DNA from: Nocardia cyriacigeorgica
GTDB lineage: Bacteria; Actinomycetota; Actinomycetes; Mycobacteriales; Mycobacteriaceae
NCBI RefSeq assembly: GCF_010858045.1
Contig: NZ_JAAGVC010000009.1
Span: 62,001 to 126,000 of the forward strand
DNA length: 64,000 nucleotides
Reading direction: 5' to 3'
Below, one piece after another: positions 36,238 through 44,868 of the stretch. The translations under genes were made by a program, and so were the position numbers. Positions within the stretch are counted from its first letter, which is position 1, and every line of letters starts with the position of its first letter. The notes below the pieces were generated by a model. It did no database searches. It was not told the DNA's origin and worked only from the letters and a program-made list of their open reading frames with translations.

Positions 36238-37497
36238 TCAGTGCTCGTGGACGGGGTCGAGATCGTCGACGGGACGTTCTTTGCGGACGGTATTGCGCGC
36301 AAGTGCCGCCAACCGGGCCAGCCGGGCATCACCGAGTGCGGTGACCGCATTGCCGAGGCGGTTGGTGACGAACGCGACCGACATGCCGAGCAAGGGATCG
36401 GCATACGCGCCGGACCCGCCGACGCCGTAGTGCCCGAACGCTTTTCGCGGCTGCTGTTTGGTCATCAGCACCGGACGGTGATAGCCGAGGGTGAACCGCA
36501 GCGGGAACCCGAGCACATAGTCGCGGCTCTCGGTCGGCTGTACCTGATTGATCTTCTCGATGGTCTCGGGCTTCAAGAACCGGATCGTGCGCCCGCGATC
36601 GGCGCCGAGGCCGGCGACCTGTCCGTGATTGGCGAGTGCCCCGTACATCCTGGCCAGCGCCCGCGCCGAGAACACGCCGTTCCAGCCCGGCATCACCGCA
36701 TCGTGCACGCGTGGATCGCGCACCAGCTCGTCGAAACTCTCCGGCATTCCGGCCTCGGCCAGCCCGCGGATCGGCCGCACCCACGACAGCACCGACGACG
36801 CGGTGTTCCACCGGATGCCGGGCGGAGCCAGATGCGGGAACGTCTTGGCGATCCGGTAGCGCTCGGATTCGGGCACCCGGAACCAGAATTCGTCGGTGCC
36901 GAGCGGGATCGCGATCTCGCGTCGCAGCACGTCGGTGAAGGGGTCGCCGGTCACCCGCTGGACCAGCTCGGCGACCAGCCAGCCGAAGGTGATGGCGTGG
37001 TAGCCGGAGGTGCGGATGCGCCGCGGGTCGGGCGGGCTGTCGGCCAGCGCCCGCACCACCGAGTCGTAGTCGAGGATGCCCTCGCGGCCCGGCACCAGCC
37101 CGCGCACCCGATGCAGGCCCGCGCGGTGGGAGAGCACATCGCGCACGGTGATGTCCTGTTTGCCGTGCGCGGCGAACTCCGGCCAGTACTCGGCGACGGG
37201 CGTGTCGTAATCGATGAGCCCGCGTTCGGCCACCCGATGCAGCACCGTGGAGGCGACGCCCTTGCCGGTGGAGAAGGTGAGCGCGACGTTCTCGCCGTTC
37301 CAGCGCTTGTCCTTGGCCGCCCAGCCGGCCCAGATGTCGACGACCGGTTCGCCGTCCAGATAGATCGCCAGCGCGCCGCCACCCCGGCTGGGCTGGCTGA
37401 ACATCCCGAAGAAATGGTCGGCCAGCCGGATGAACCGCGGGTCGACCAGCATCTCGCGCGGGGCCGAGAGCCGGCGCGCGGGCTCGGCCGTGCTCAC
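36238..37497 (-). CDS. serine hydrolase, beta-lactamase/class C esterase fold
   Basis: 419 aa. The nucleophile motif S-T-G-K (Ser76, Lys79) is followed by LSHRAGL and SGYHAITFGWLVAELV, and then HYGVGGSG, equivalent to the KTG strand. This is the EstB/lipase LipD/LipE type of esterase related to penicillin-binding proteins. No signal peptide was seen. Start GTG 37497 overlaps the stop of the upstream gene as GTGA, implying translational coupling. The substrate is unknown. Confidence 0.88.
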   Translation of the reverse strand: MSTAEPARRLSAPREMLVDPRFIRLADHFFGMFSQPSRGGGALAIYLDGEPVVDIWAGWAAKDKRWNGENVALTFSTGKGVASTVLHRVAERGLIDYDTPVAEYWPEFAAHGKQDITVRDVLSHRAGLHRVRGLVPGREGILDYDSVVRALADSPPDPRRIRTSGYHAITFGWLVAELVQRVTGDPFTDVLRREIAIPLGTDEFWFRVPESERYRIAKTFPHLAPPGIRWNTASSVLSWVRPIRGLAEAGMPESFDELVRDPRVHDAVMPGWNGVFSARALARMYGALANHGQVAGLGADRGRTIRFLKPETIEKINQVQPTESRDYVLGFPLRFTLGYHRPVLMTKQQPRKAFGHYGVGGSGAYADPLLGMSVAFVTNRLGNAVTALGDARLARLAALARNTVRKERPVDDLDPVHEH

Positions 37498-38012
37498 GAC
37501 CGCTGCCAGCGGCCCACCGGTGTCGCCAGGCAGGCCTCGCCGGTACCGGCATTCCAGGCGAACGCCGCCACGCCCAAGCACACCACGGCGTCTTCGCCGG
37601 AGAGCACCTGGGCGCGTGAGCCGTCCAGCGCCAGCGATACCGCCACCGCGGTGGAACTCGGTGCGCCGCCCACCGGCAGCAGCGAGGTCAACGCCACGGC
37701 ATCGGGTCCGAGCCCGACGGCGATCGGCACGCCACCGACGCCTTCGCTCGCGCCGAGTCCGCCCGCCGCGCCGATCCCGACCGCGGTGGCGCCCGACGAT
37801 GCTATGGCGTAACCCATGCCGTCCACCCCGGCCGAGCGCGCCTTACCGGTCGGGCCCGAGCGCGCGCGGCAGCCGTGGTCGCCATCGAGGATCATCACGT
37901 CGGCTCCGTTGTCCGCGGCGCATTGCACAGTATTTGCCGAGGCCACCGCCGGTGCCGCGAAACAGGCCCCGGCTGTCGCGGTGGCGCAGGCGATCGCGCT
38001 GATCAGCTTCAT
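37494..38012 (-). CDS. small exported protein (DUF6764-like)
   Basis: 172 aa. A clear signal peptide (MKLISAIACATATAGACFAA, cleavage after AVASA) is followed by a Gly/Ala-rich chain with two early cysteines (VQCAAD, HGCRA) and two late ones (VVCLG, EACLA). It resembles the DUF6764 family of mycolate actinobacteria from memory, which is not certain. ATG 38012 has GAGAGGAG upstream. It is coupled to the following serine hydrolase by a GTGA overlap. Confidence 0.7.
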   Translation of the reverse strand: MKLISAIACATATAGACFAAPAVASANTVQCAADNGADVMILDGDHGCRARSGPTGKARSAGVDGMGYAIASSGATAVGIGAAGGLGASEGVGGVPIAVGLGPDAVALTSLLPVGGAPSSTAVAVSLALDGSRAQVLSGEDAVVCLGVAAFAWNAGTGEACLATPVGRWQRS

Positions 38013-38222
38013 GTCCGACTCCTCTCGCACCGGCCTCCCCACCATAGGCGAGATCGTTGCTGCGGGGGCGGTTCCCGGCGCATGCGCGACGCGCGGCGCG
38101 GCGCTCGACTCGACCGCACCGAAGCGGTGGTGTATTCATTTCGAGGTATTCCAAGCACTGTTGTGGACTTCGGATTCGTATGGGGGTGTGAGTTCGGCGT
38201 TGTAAGTTCGGGAGGACTTTTC

Positions 38223-38855
38223 GTGTCTGGTCGTTCGACCTTCGCCCATCGGGCGCTGGCGGCCTGTGCCGTCGCCGCGGCGCTCGTGCCGTTCGCGGCG
38301 GGGTGCAGCACCACCGTCACCGGTACCGCGCAGCCCGCGCTCGACAACGCGATATCCCCCACCAGCAGTGCCGAATCGACCTCGGGCTCCGAGCCGACCA
38401 GCACCCGTGCACCGCGCACCACCACGAGCACCGCGCCGACCGGCGGTAACACCTCCTTCGACGCCGAGATCGGCGACTGCGTGACCCTCGGCGGCACCAC
38501 CACCGACGCCGAGATCGATCAGGCCTCCTGTGGCAGCCGCGCGGCCAACTACAAGGTCATCGGCAAGGTGGCCAAGCGGTCCGAATGCGTCAGCGACGCC
38601 GACAGCTACTACGCCGAAACCGTCAACGGAGTCGAGCAGGGCGCGCTGTGCCTGGATATCGACTGGGTGGTCGGCGGCTGTATGGATGTCGGCGGTGAGG
38701 ATCCCAAGCGGGTGGACTGCACCGAACCGGCCGTCGACGGCGTGAAGGTGCTCTCGATCGAGCAGGACGCCGACTCCGCCGACGCGTGCGGCTCGGGCGG
38801 CAGCGGGTACGTGTATCCGGAGCGCCGTTTCGTCGTGTGCGTCGAGGAGCTGTAA
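38223..38855 (+). CDS. lipoprotein, LppU-like
   Basis: 210 aa. A signal peptide ends in a lipobox FAAGC at about residues 24-28, predicting lipid anchoring. A Ser/Thr/Pro-rich linker (about 30-75) follows, then a globular domain of about 130 residues with eight cysteines (GDCVTL, ASCGS, SECVSD, ALCLDIDW, GGCMDV, VDCTEP, DACGSG, VVCVEE), probably four disulfides. It resembles mycobacterial LppU-type lipoproteins. GTG 38223 follows GGGAGGA. Confidence 0.78.
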   Translation: MSGRSTFAHRALAACAVAAALVPFAAGCSTTVTGTAQPALDNAISPTSSAESTSGSEPTSTRAPRTTTSTAPTGGNTSFDAEIGDCVTLGGTTTDAEIDQASCGSRAANYKVIGKVAKRSECVSDADSYYAETVNGVEQGALCLDIDWVVGGCMDVGGEDPKRVDCTEPAVDGVKVLSIEQDADSADACGSGGSGYVYPERRFVVCVEEL

Positions 38856-38863
38856 CTCCGCCG

Positions 38864-38869
38864 TATCTT
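38864..38869 (+). promoter_or_regulatory. -10 hexamer for leaderless MFS transcript
   Basis: TATCTT, then 7 nt, then GTG 38877. It lies only 9 bp after the lipoprotein stop. Confidence 0.45.
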
Positions 38870-38876
38870 GGGAGCG

Positions 38877-40358
38877 GTGAGCACCACGCAGCTGCCGCGC
38901 CTAGGCTCGGGAACCGGCCGCTGGATTCTGCTGGCCACCGTGCTCGGGTCGTCGGTGGCCTCGCTCGACGCGACCGTCGTCAATATCGCGCTGCCGGAGA
39001 TCGGCGCCGCACTCGACACCGATGTCGCAGGCCTGCAGTGGACGCTCAACGGCTACACCCTGACGCTGGCCTCGTTCATCCTGCTCGGTGGATCGCTGGG
39101 CGACCGGCTCGGCAGGCGCACGGTATTCGTCTGGGGCGTGATCGGATTCGCGCTCGCCTCGGTGCTGTGCGGTGCGGCGGTCAACATCGAGATGCTGATC
39201 GTCGCGCGGATCCTGCAAGGCATGGCCGGTGCGCTGCTCACCCCCGGCAGTCTGGCGTTGATCTCGTCCTCGATCGACGCCCGTGATCAGGGCGCGGCGA
39301 TCGGGCTGTGGTCCGGTTTCGGCGGGGTGGCGGGCGCCATCGGCCCGCTGCTCGGCGGCTGGCTGATCGAGCTGGCCGGTTGGCGGTCGATCTTCTTCCT
39401 CAACGTCCCGTTGACGCTGATCGTGGTGCTGGTGGCGATGCGGCACGTGCCGGAAAGCCGCGATCCGGACGCCGATACCCGCCTCGATGTTCCCGGTGCG
39501 TTCGTGGTCGCGGTGGCGCTCGCCGCGCTCACCCTCGGCTTGATCGACGCGATGCCGTGGCTGGTGCTCGCGGGTGTGCTGCTGCTCGGGGTGTTCGTGG
39601 TGATCGAATTGCGCAGTGACCATCCGCTGGTGCCGCCGTCGCTGTTCGCCTCCCGGGTGTTCACCGCCGCCAACCTGGTGACGCTCGCCGTCTACGCGGC
39701 GCTGGGCGGGGTGTTCTTCCTGCTGGTACTCGAACTGCAAGTGGTGGCGGGGTACTCGCCGTTGCAGGCGGGTATGGCGACGGTGCCGGTCACCGTGCTG
39801 ATGCTGCTGCTGTCGGCCCCGGCCGGACGGTGGGCGCAGCGGCACGGGCCGCGGCTGCCGATGACGGCCGGGCCGGTGCTGGCCGCGTTCGGCCTCATGC
39901 TGCTGCTCGGCGTCGGCCCCGGCGCCGCCTACCCGGTGGATGTGCTGCCGGGGGTGCTGTTGTTCGGCCTCGGGCTCGCGGTCCTGGTCGCCCCGCTCAC
40001 CGGCGCCGTGCTCGGCGCCGTCGACCCGAGTGAGGCGGGCATCGCCTCCGGGGTCAACAACGCCGTCGCCAGGACGGCCCAGCTGCTGGCGGTGGCCGCG
40101 CTGCCCGGTCTGGCCGGAATCTCCGGTGCGCTCGGCGATCCCGCGGCGTTCGACTCCGGCTTCGGGGTCGCCATGTGGATCTGCGTCGGATTGCTGCTCA
40201 CCGGCGCGGTGCTCGCGGCGGTGCTGTTGCGCGCACCGCGCAGGCTCGCGCCCACACTGGACGATGTCGACTGCATGCCGCAGTGCGGCATCTCCGCGCC
40301 CGCGCTCGCTCCGGCACGCGCCGACAGCCGGCCGGAACGCCCCGGAAACGCCGAATGA
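38877..40358 (+). CDS. MFS drug exporter, DHA2 (14-TM) family
   Basis: 493 aa. About 14 membrane helices. Motif A in loop 2-3 reads GGSLGDRLGRRTVF, and motif C-like sequences include GFGGVAGAIGPLLGGWLIE; both are hallmarks of proton-driven drug antiporters. An early D-ATVVNIALP motif is typical of the EmrB/QacA group. The C-terminal 40 residues are polar and contain a Cys pair. It starts 21 bp after the lipoprotein gene, with its own leaderless promoter signature. Confidence 0.9.
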   Translation: MSTTQLPRLGSGTGRWILLATVLGSSVASLDATVVNIALPEIGAALDTDVAGLQWTLNGYTLTLASFILLGGSLGDRLGRRTVFVWGVIGFALASVLCGAAVNIEMLIVARILQGMAGALLTPGSLALISSSIDARDQGAAIGLWSGFGGVAGAIGPLLGGWLIELAGWRSIFFLNVPLTLIVVLVAMRHVPESRDPDADTRLDVPGAFVVAVALAALTLGLIDAMPWLVLAGVLLLGVFVVIELRSDHPLVPPSLFASRVFTAANLVTLAVYAALGGVFFLLVLELQVVAGYSPLQAGMATVPVTVLMLLLSAPAGRWAQRHGPRLPMTAGPVLAAFGLMLLLGVGPGAAYPVDVLPGVLLFGLGLAVLVAPLTGAVLGAVDPSEAGIASGVNNAVARTAQLLAVAALPGLAGISGALGDPAAFDSGFGVAMWICVGLLLTGAVLAAVLLRAPRRLAPTLDDVDCMPQCGISAPALAPARADSRPERPGNAE

Positions 40359-40384
40359 GCGGGCGATATCCGCCCGCTCATTCG
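40352..40384. terminator. bidirectional terminator hairpin
   Basis: A perfect 14-bp stem (40352-40365 with 40371-40384) and a 5-nt loop. It covers the MFS stop codon and lies between that gene and the convergent S1 protease gene. Confidence 0.8.
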
Positions 40385-40406
40385 TATCGTTCGCGTTCCG
40401 GGGTGA

Positions 40407-41081
40407 TCAGATGGGCCGGAAACCCGAGCCCGTCCCGCCGCGCGCGTTGACGTCGTCCATGATCGCGGTCAGGTTGGTGCCGACCTCGGGGCCGAAGCAG
40501 GCGATGGCCAGGTAGGCATTCACCATGCCGACCAGGGTGGACCCGACGACCACCGGTGCGCCGGAGTCGCCTTCGACCACGCACATCTGGGCCCAGGTCT
40601 CGTAGTTGGTCTGGAAGACATCGCCCCACGTGACGCCGCAGGTGTTGCCGGTGGTCCGGCCTTCCTTACAGACGATGGTCGGGAACTGCGGCGCGGCGCC
40701 GATCCCGGTGATGGTGACGTTGCCGATCCGGTTCACCGGGGTGATCCGGTTCGGATCGAACTGGATGACGGCGTAATCGAGTTCGTGGTTGGAGAAGACG
40801 AACTTGCCGATCGGTCCGTAGCCGCGGTTCACCTCGGCGTACACCTGCGCACCCGCGTCGCCGCAGTGTCCGGCGGTGAGTCCGACCAGTCGTCCCGCCG
40901 CATCGTGGCCGACCGTGGTGACCGTGCACTCGAACTGATTGTCGATGACGATTCCGGATCCGCCGCCGATGACCGGCGCGCCTGGTGCGGCGCCGGCGGC
41001 GCCAGCGCCGGTCCCGAGCAGCGCCGCTCCGATGGCGACGGCGAGGACGGCGTTGGCCGCCTTGGCGAGTTTGCTGAACAT
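40407..41081 (-). CDS. secreted S1-family serine protease
   Basis: 224 aa. The signal peptide (about residues 1-32, ending GAAGAAP) is followed by a short chymotrypsin-fold protease. The catalytic triad is visible: His72 in LTAGHCG, Asp102 in LDYAVIQFD and Ser173 in GDSGAPV. Cysteine pairs suit an exported protein. The chain is shorter than streptogrisins and lacks a propeptide domain. ATG 41081 follows TGGAGGG. Confidence 0.92.
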   Translation of the reverse strand: MFSKLAKAANAVLAVAIGAALLGTGAGAAGAAPGAPVIGGGSGIVIDNQFECTVTTVGHDAAGRLVGLTAGHCGDAGAQVYAEVNRGYGPIGKFVFSNHELDYAVIQFDPNRITPVNRIGNVTITGIGAAPQFPTIVCKEGRTTGNTCGVTWGDVFQTNYETWAQMCVVEGDSGAPVVVGSTLVGMVNAYLAIACFGPEVGTNLTAIMDDVNARGGTGSGFRPI

Positions 41082-41392
41082 GTCCCTCCAGACGTCGGAA
41101 GCCCGCACGATATCAATCTGCGAGACCCATCGTGTCAGTATTTGTGCTCGGGCGCGTCATCGGCCGGGGCGAGCCCGCCACGACGCCGGTTTCCATACAT
41201 CTAGCCGGTGCTGTCTCTTTCCTGCGAAATAGCCCCTTGCTATCACCGACTCTATTATTGTCGGCGAAGTTTACAAAGCGAGTCTTGTCATGGTCGGCTG
41301 TCCAGAATTGAATCCGCGCAATTTTCGATGAATGGTTTCCCTATTTATTGGGAACCGACTCGCCGACCGGTCCCGCCTCCGTGCTGGGGATC

Positions 41393-41406
41393 TGTAACTT
41401 GTTCTA
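41393..41406. promoter_or_regulatory. KstR-like operator
   Basis: TGTAACTTGTTCTA matches the KstR consensus TNNAACNNGTTNNA at every fixed position. KstR represses cholesterol-uptake and degradation genes, including mce4, in mycobacteria and rhodococci. The site is 190 bp before the first permease gene. Confidence 0.45.
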
Positions 41407-41461
41407 GTTCTATTCCGCGAAAGATTGGGATCAATACCAACTCCGCGGCGATAACTCAGTG

Positions 41462-41479
41462 GTCACAGTGCATAGTGAC
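41462..41479. promoter_or_regulatory. inverted repeat, possible operator
   Basis: GTCAC-N8-GTGAC, about 117 bp before the operon start and 56 bp after the KstR-like box. The regulator is unknown. Confidence 0.3.
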
Positions 41480-41595
41480 AACGGTCTATGACCGCAATCA
41501 CATGTCTATGGTGTGTTCTGCGCTACTCCGTAGTAAGGTGCGTCAAGCAAACAAGTCGTCGGGGCAGGTAAACCGACGTCGAGAGGGGTTAGTCA

Positions 41596-42450
41596 GTGCA
41601 GTCGACCAAGAGTCCACCAGCGGGTTCGAGATTGAGCGATGCGGTCGAGTGGACCAAGGACTACTGGCGCGACCATCCCAAAAAGTCGCTGGAAACCCTC
41701 GGCCGTCAGATGACGATGGGCGCACAGGCCGTCACCGAACTCGTCGTCTCGATCTTCCGGCGGCGGTTCCCGTTCGACGAGTTCATCCGCCAGTGCGCCT
41801 TCATGGCCAGCGTCGCCGCCGCGCCCACCCTGCTGGTCGCCATCCCCATCGGCGTCATCGTCTCGATTCAGGTCGGTGCGGTCGCCGGTCAGGTCGGCGC
41901 CACCTCGTTCATCGGTGCGGCCAACGGCCTCGGCATCATCCAGCAGGGCGCACCACTGGTCACCGTGCTGATGATCGCGGGCGCCGTCGGTTCGGCCATC
42001 TGCGCCGACCTCGGCTCCCGGACCATCCGCGAGGAAATCGACGCCATGAAGGTGATGGGCGTCGACCCGATGCGGCGGCTGGTCGCCCCCCGGCTCGGCG
42101 CGGCGATGATCGTCAGCGTGCTGCTGTGCGGATTCGTCGTCTTCGTCGGCTTCCTGACCGGCTACATCTTCAACATCTTCGCCCAGGGCGGCACCCCTGG
42201 CTCCTACATCGCCACCTTCTCCTCGTTCGCGGTGACCTTGGATCTGCTGGTAGCCCTGGTCAAGTCGCTGCTGTTCGGCCTGCTCGCGGCGATCATCGCC
42301 TGCGACACCGGGCTCAACACCCGCGGCGGCCCCGGTGGTGTGGCCAACTCGGTCAACACCGCCGTCGTGATGTCCGCGGTGATGTTGTTCGGCGTGAACG
42401 TCATCTTCACGCAGGTCTACAACACCCTCTTCCCCCCGACGGTGGTGTAG
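41596..42450 (+). CDS. YrbEA-type Mce permease
   Basis: 284 aa MlaE-family integral membrane permease of an Mce lipid-import ABC system. A charged N-terminal extension of about 60 residues precedes five to six membrane helices. The conserved coupling segment ADLGSRTIREEIDAMKVMGVDPMRRLVAPR is visible in parts and touches the MceG ATPase. No ATPase is encoded nearby, as is usual, because MceG is shared and encoded elsewhere. The sequence differs from YrbE1A and YrbE4A of M. tuberculosis as I remember them, so no paralogue number is given. GTG 41596 has GAGAGGGG upstream. Confidence 0.93.
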   Translation: MQSTKSPPAGSRLSDAVEWTKDYWRDHPKKSLETLGRQMTMGAQAVTELVVSIFRRRFPFDEFIRQCAFMASVAAAPTLLVAIPIGVIVSIQVGAVAGQVGATSFIGAANGLGIIQQGAPLVTVLMIAGAVGSAICADLGSRTIREEIDAMKVMGVDPMRRLVAPRLGAAMIVSVLLCGFVVFVGFLTGYIFNIFAQGGTPGSYIATFSSFAVTLDLLVALVKSLLFGLLAAIIACDTGLNTRGGPGGVANSVNTAVVMSAVMLFGVNVIFTQVYNTLFPPTVV

Positions 42451-42453
42451 CCG

Positions 42454-43317
42454 GTGTCAGCGACCTATGTGCCGCCCCTGCTGCGGCCCTTCCAGAAGCT
42501 CCGCAGCGCGGCCACCGCGCCCAAGGACATGCTGGCCCGCCTCGGCCACCAGGTGTTCTTCTTCCTGCGCTCCATCGGCTCGATGCCGCTGGCGTTCAAG
42601 CAGTACCCGAAGGAAGTCTGGCGGCTGCTGTCCGACGTCACCTGGGGCAACGGCAATCTCGTCGTCGGTGGCGGCACCATCGGCGTCATCCTGATCCTGT
42701 CCGCCTTCGGCGGTATGACCGTCGGCATCCAGGGCCACACCTCACTGAACCTGCTCGGCCTCAGCCCGATCACCGGCGCCATCTCGGCCTTCGCGACCAC
42801 CCGTGAGCTCGGCCCGCTGCTGGCGGCGCTGGCGTTCGCGGCGCAGGCCGGCTGCCGGTTCACCGCTCAACTGGGCGCCATGCGCATCTCCGAGGAGATC
42901 GACGCGCTCGAATCGGTCGCCATCCGCCCGCTGCCCTACCTGGTCAGCACCCGGATGATCGCCGCGATGATCACCATCGTCCCGCTGTACTGCCTCGGCC
43001 TTGCCATGGCCTACATCTCCTGTGCGGTCACCGTGCAGCTGATCGGCGGCACCGACAGCGGTACCTACATGCATTACTTCTACCAATTCCTGATACCGAC
43101 CGACGTGCTGTATTCGCTGCTCAAAGCGATCGTGTTCGTCGCGATCACCACGTTCATCCAGTGCTACTACGGCTTTTTCGCCTCGGGTGGACCCGAGGGT
43201 GTCGGTGTGGCAGCGGGCCGCGCGATCAAGATGTGCATCATCGTCGTCGTCTTCGCCGACCTGTTCATGACCTTGGCAATCTGGGGTGTCAACCCCGGCA
43301 TCCGGATCTCGGGGTAG
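42454..43317 (+). CDS. YrbEB-type Mce permease
   Basis: 287 aa MlaE-family permease, partner of the preceding gene. The cytoplasmic N-terminus of about 60 residues is followed by membrane helices and the coupling-helix block TAQLGAMRISEEIDALES, then IRPLPYLVSTRMIA. It starts with GTG 42454, only 3 bp after the first permease stop. The two permeases form the membrane core that receives lipid from the Mce tunnel. Confidence 0.93.
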   Translation: MSATYVPPLLRPFQKLRSAATAPKDMLARLGHQVFFFLRSIGSMPLAFKQYPKEVWRLLSDVTWGNGNLVVGGGTIGVILILSAFGGMTVGIQGHTSLNLLGLSPITGAISAFATTRELGPLLAALAFAAQAGCRFTAQLGAMRISEEIDALESVAIRPLPYLVSTRMIAAMITIVPLYCLGLAMAYISCAVTVQLIGGTDSGTYMHYFYQFLIPTDVLYSLLKAIVFVAITTFIQCYYGFFASGGPEGVGVAAGRAIKMCIIVVVFADLFMTLAIWGVNPGIRISG

Positions 43318-43320
43318 GTA

Positions 43321-44868
43321 ATGATCATCGATCCGAGTGGGCGCGGGCCCACCATGCGGCAGCTGCTCATCGCTGGTGTGTGCGGGCTCGTCGTCTTCGC
43401 AGTCATTCTCGGTTTCCTGATGGCGCGCTATCAGGGCTACTTCGTGCCCAAGGTGAACGTCACCGCGAACCTCACCACCACCGGTGACGGCCTGCCGCAG
43501 GACGCCGACGTGAAGTTCCGTGGTGTGCTGGTCGGCGCCGTCGACAGCGTGTCGGTGGCGGCGAAAGGTGAACTGCAGCAGGTCCATATCGAGCTGAAGC
43601 CGGAGTATGTCGACGGCATCCCGGACAACGTCACCGCGCGCGTGGTGCCGAGCAACCTGTTCGCCGTGACCTCGGTCGAGCTGGTCTACAACGGCCAGTC
43701 CGACGGGCACCTGGAAGAGGGCTCGATCATCCAGGAGGACACCAGCAAGGGCACCGTCGCCTTGCAGGACACTCTCACCACGGTGCAGAACATCCTCGAT
43801 CAGATCGACCCGATGCAGTTCGGGCGGGTGCTCGGCACCCTGTCCTACGCTCTCGACGGCAGCGGCCGGGTGCCCGGTTCCACCATCGAGCGCCTCGACC
43901 GCTGGCTCACCACGGTCGACCAGTCGATTCCGGATCTCGGTGTGCTGCTCGGCGATTTCTCCGCCTCGGCGCACGCGCTGAACGAATCCGCGCCGGAACT
44001 GATGGACGTGCTGGCCAGCTCGGTCACCACCGCGCGCACCATCGCCGACCGCCGCTCGGAGCTGGCCGCCCTGATCAGCGGTGCGAGCGTCACCGCGGAC
44101 AAGATCAACCACCTGTTCGCGATCAACCCGAACTCCGGTAAAGAGGTCACCGCCGGCCTGAACGCCACCATCGGCGCGCTCGCCTCCGACCCGAGCGCCA
44201 TCACCAACGCGATCGCCAACCTGAACAGCTCCACCCGCAAGCTGAACACCGTCTTCACCTGGGGGCCACAGCGGCAGATGGTCTGGAACGCGGGCGTCAC
44301 GTTCACCCCGTGGCAGCCGAACACCGTCAAGGACTGCCCGCGCTACGGCGACCTTGCCGGTCCCAGCTGTGCCACCGCCCCAGCGGTCGCCGATCCCGGT
44401 GTGCTGCCGGAATCCATGCGGCCGGGCCGGTTGAAGTCGGCCGAGGGCCTGCCGGTGCTGCCGCCGATGCCGGGTATGCCCGCCATCCCGGGCGTGACCA
44501 CCCAGGTCACCGCGCCCGCGGCGCCGGCACCCACCGCGGCGTTGCCCAACCCGTTCGCCGGTACCCCGCTCGAGGGCCTGTTCCCGAATCTGGTGCCCGG
44601 TGCTCCCGCTCCGGCCGCGCCGCAGCCGGGGACCCCGGCGCCGGCCACCCAGCCTGGCACCGATCGGTCCGAGTCGGGTGCGGCCGCGCCCGCGGCGAAC
44701 ACCGAGCGCCCCGGCGTGAAGCCTGCTGCCCGGCCCATCGCCTACACCGATGATCCGGCGCTGACGGCGCTGCTGGGCCGGCGGGCCTCCACCCTCGAGT
44801 ACATGATGTTGAGCACGGCTCTGGAAGGCGGCACTGTGCAGGTCACCGCAGAGGGGGCCGGCCGATGA
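43321..44868 (+). CDS. MceA-type protein
   Basis: 515 aa. An N-terminal membrane anchor (about 12-37) is followed by an MCE/MlaD domain (about 45-125, with DADVKFRGVLVGAV), a long helical region that builds the periplasmic tunnel (about 125-300), and a Pro/Ala-rich tail (about 370-480). It is the first of six Mce subunits forming the substrate-conducting needle. It starts 3 bp after the yrbEB stop and overlaps the next gene by ATGA. Confidence 0.93.
   Translation: MIIDPSGRGPTMRQLLIAGVCGLVVFAVILGFLMARYQGYFVPKVNVTANLTTTGDGLPQDADVKFRGVLVGAVDSVSVAAKGELQQVHIELKPEYVDGIPDNVTARVVPSNLFAVTSVELVYNGQSDGHLEEGSIIQEDTSKGTVALQDTLTTVQNILDQIDPMQFGRVLGTLSYALDGSGRVPGSTIERLDRWLTTVDQSIPDLGVLLGDFSASAHALNESAPELMDVLASSVTTARTIADRRSELAALISGASVTADKINHLFAINPNSGKEVTAGLNATIGALASDPSAITNAIANLNSSTRKLNTVFTWGPQRQMVWNAGVTFTPWQPNTVKDCPRYGDLAGPSCATAPAVADPGVLPESMRPGRLKSAEGLPVLPPMPGMPAIPGVTTQVTAPAAPAPTAALPNPFAGTPLEGLFPNLVPGAPAPAAPQPGTPAPATQPGTDRSESGAAAPAANTERPGVKPAARPIAYTDDPALTALLGRRASTLEYMMLSTALEGGTVQVTAEGAGR

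Larger units (their letters stand above)
41082..41595. other. AT-rich control region before the mce operon
   Basis: About 510 bp, visibly richer in A/T than anything else in the window and without a believable gene. It contains a KstR-like box, a GTCAC-N8-GTGAC inverted repeat, and an imperfect hairpin GGTTTCCC-N8-GGGAACC at 41334-41356. The ribosome-binding site GAGAGGGG lies 6 nt before the GTG at 41596. The low GC may reflect a regulated promoter with binding by nucleoid proteins such as Lsr2, which is inference. Confidence 0.65.

Noticed and set aside
41208..42806. 532-codon plus-strand frame starting in the AT-rich region before the mce operon
   Set aside because: It overlaps both permease genes in another frame; the sequence is Arg/His-rich and lacks membrane helices.
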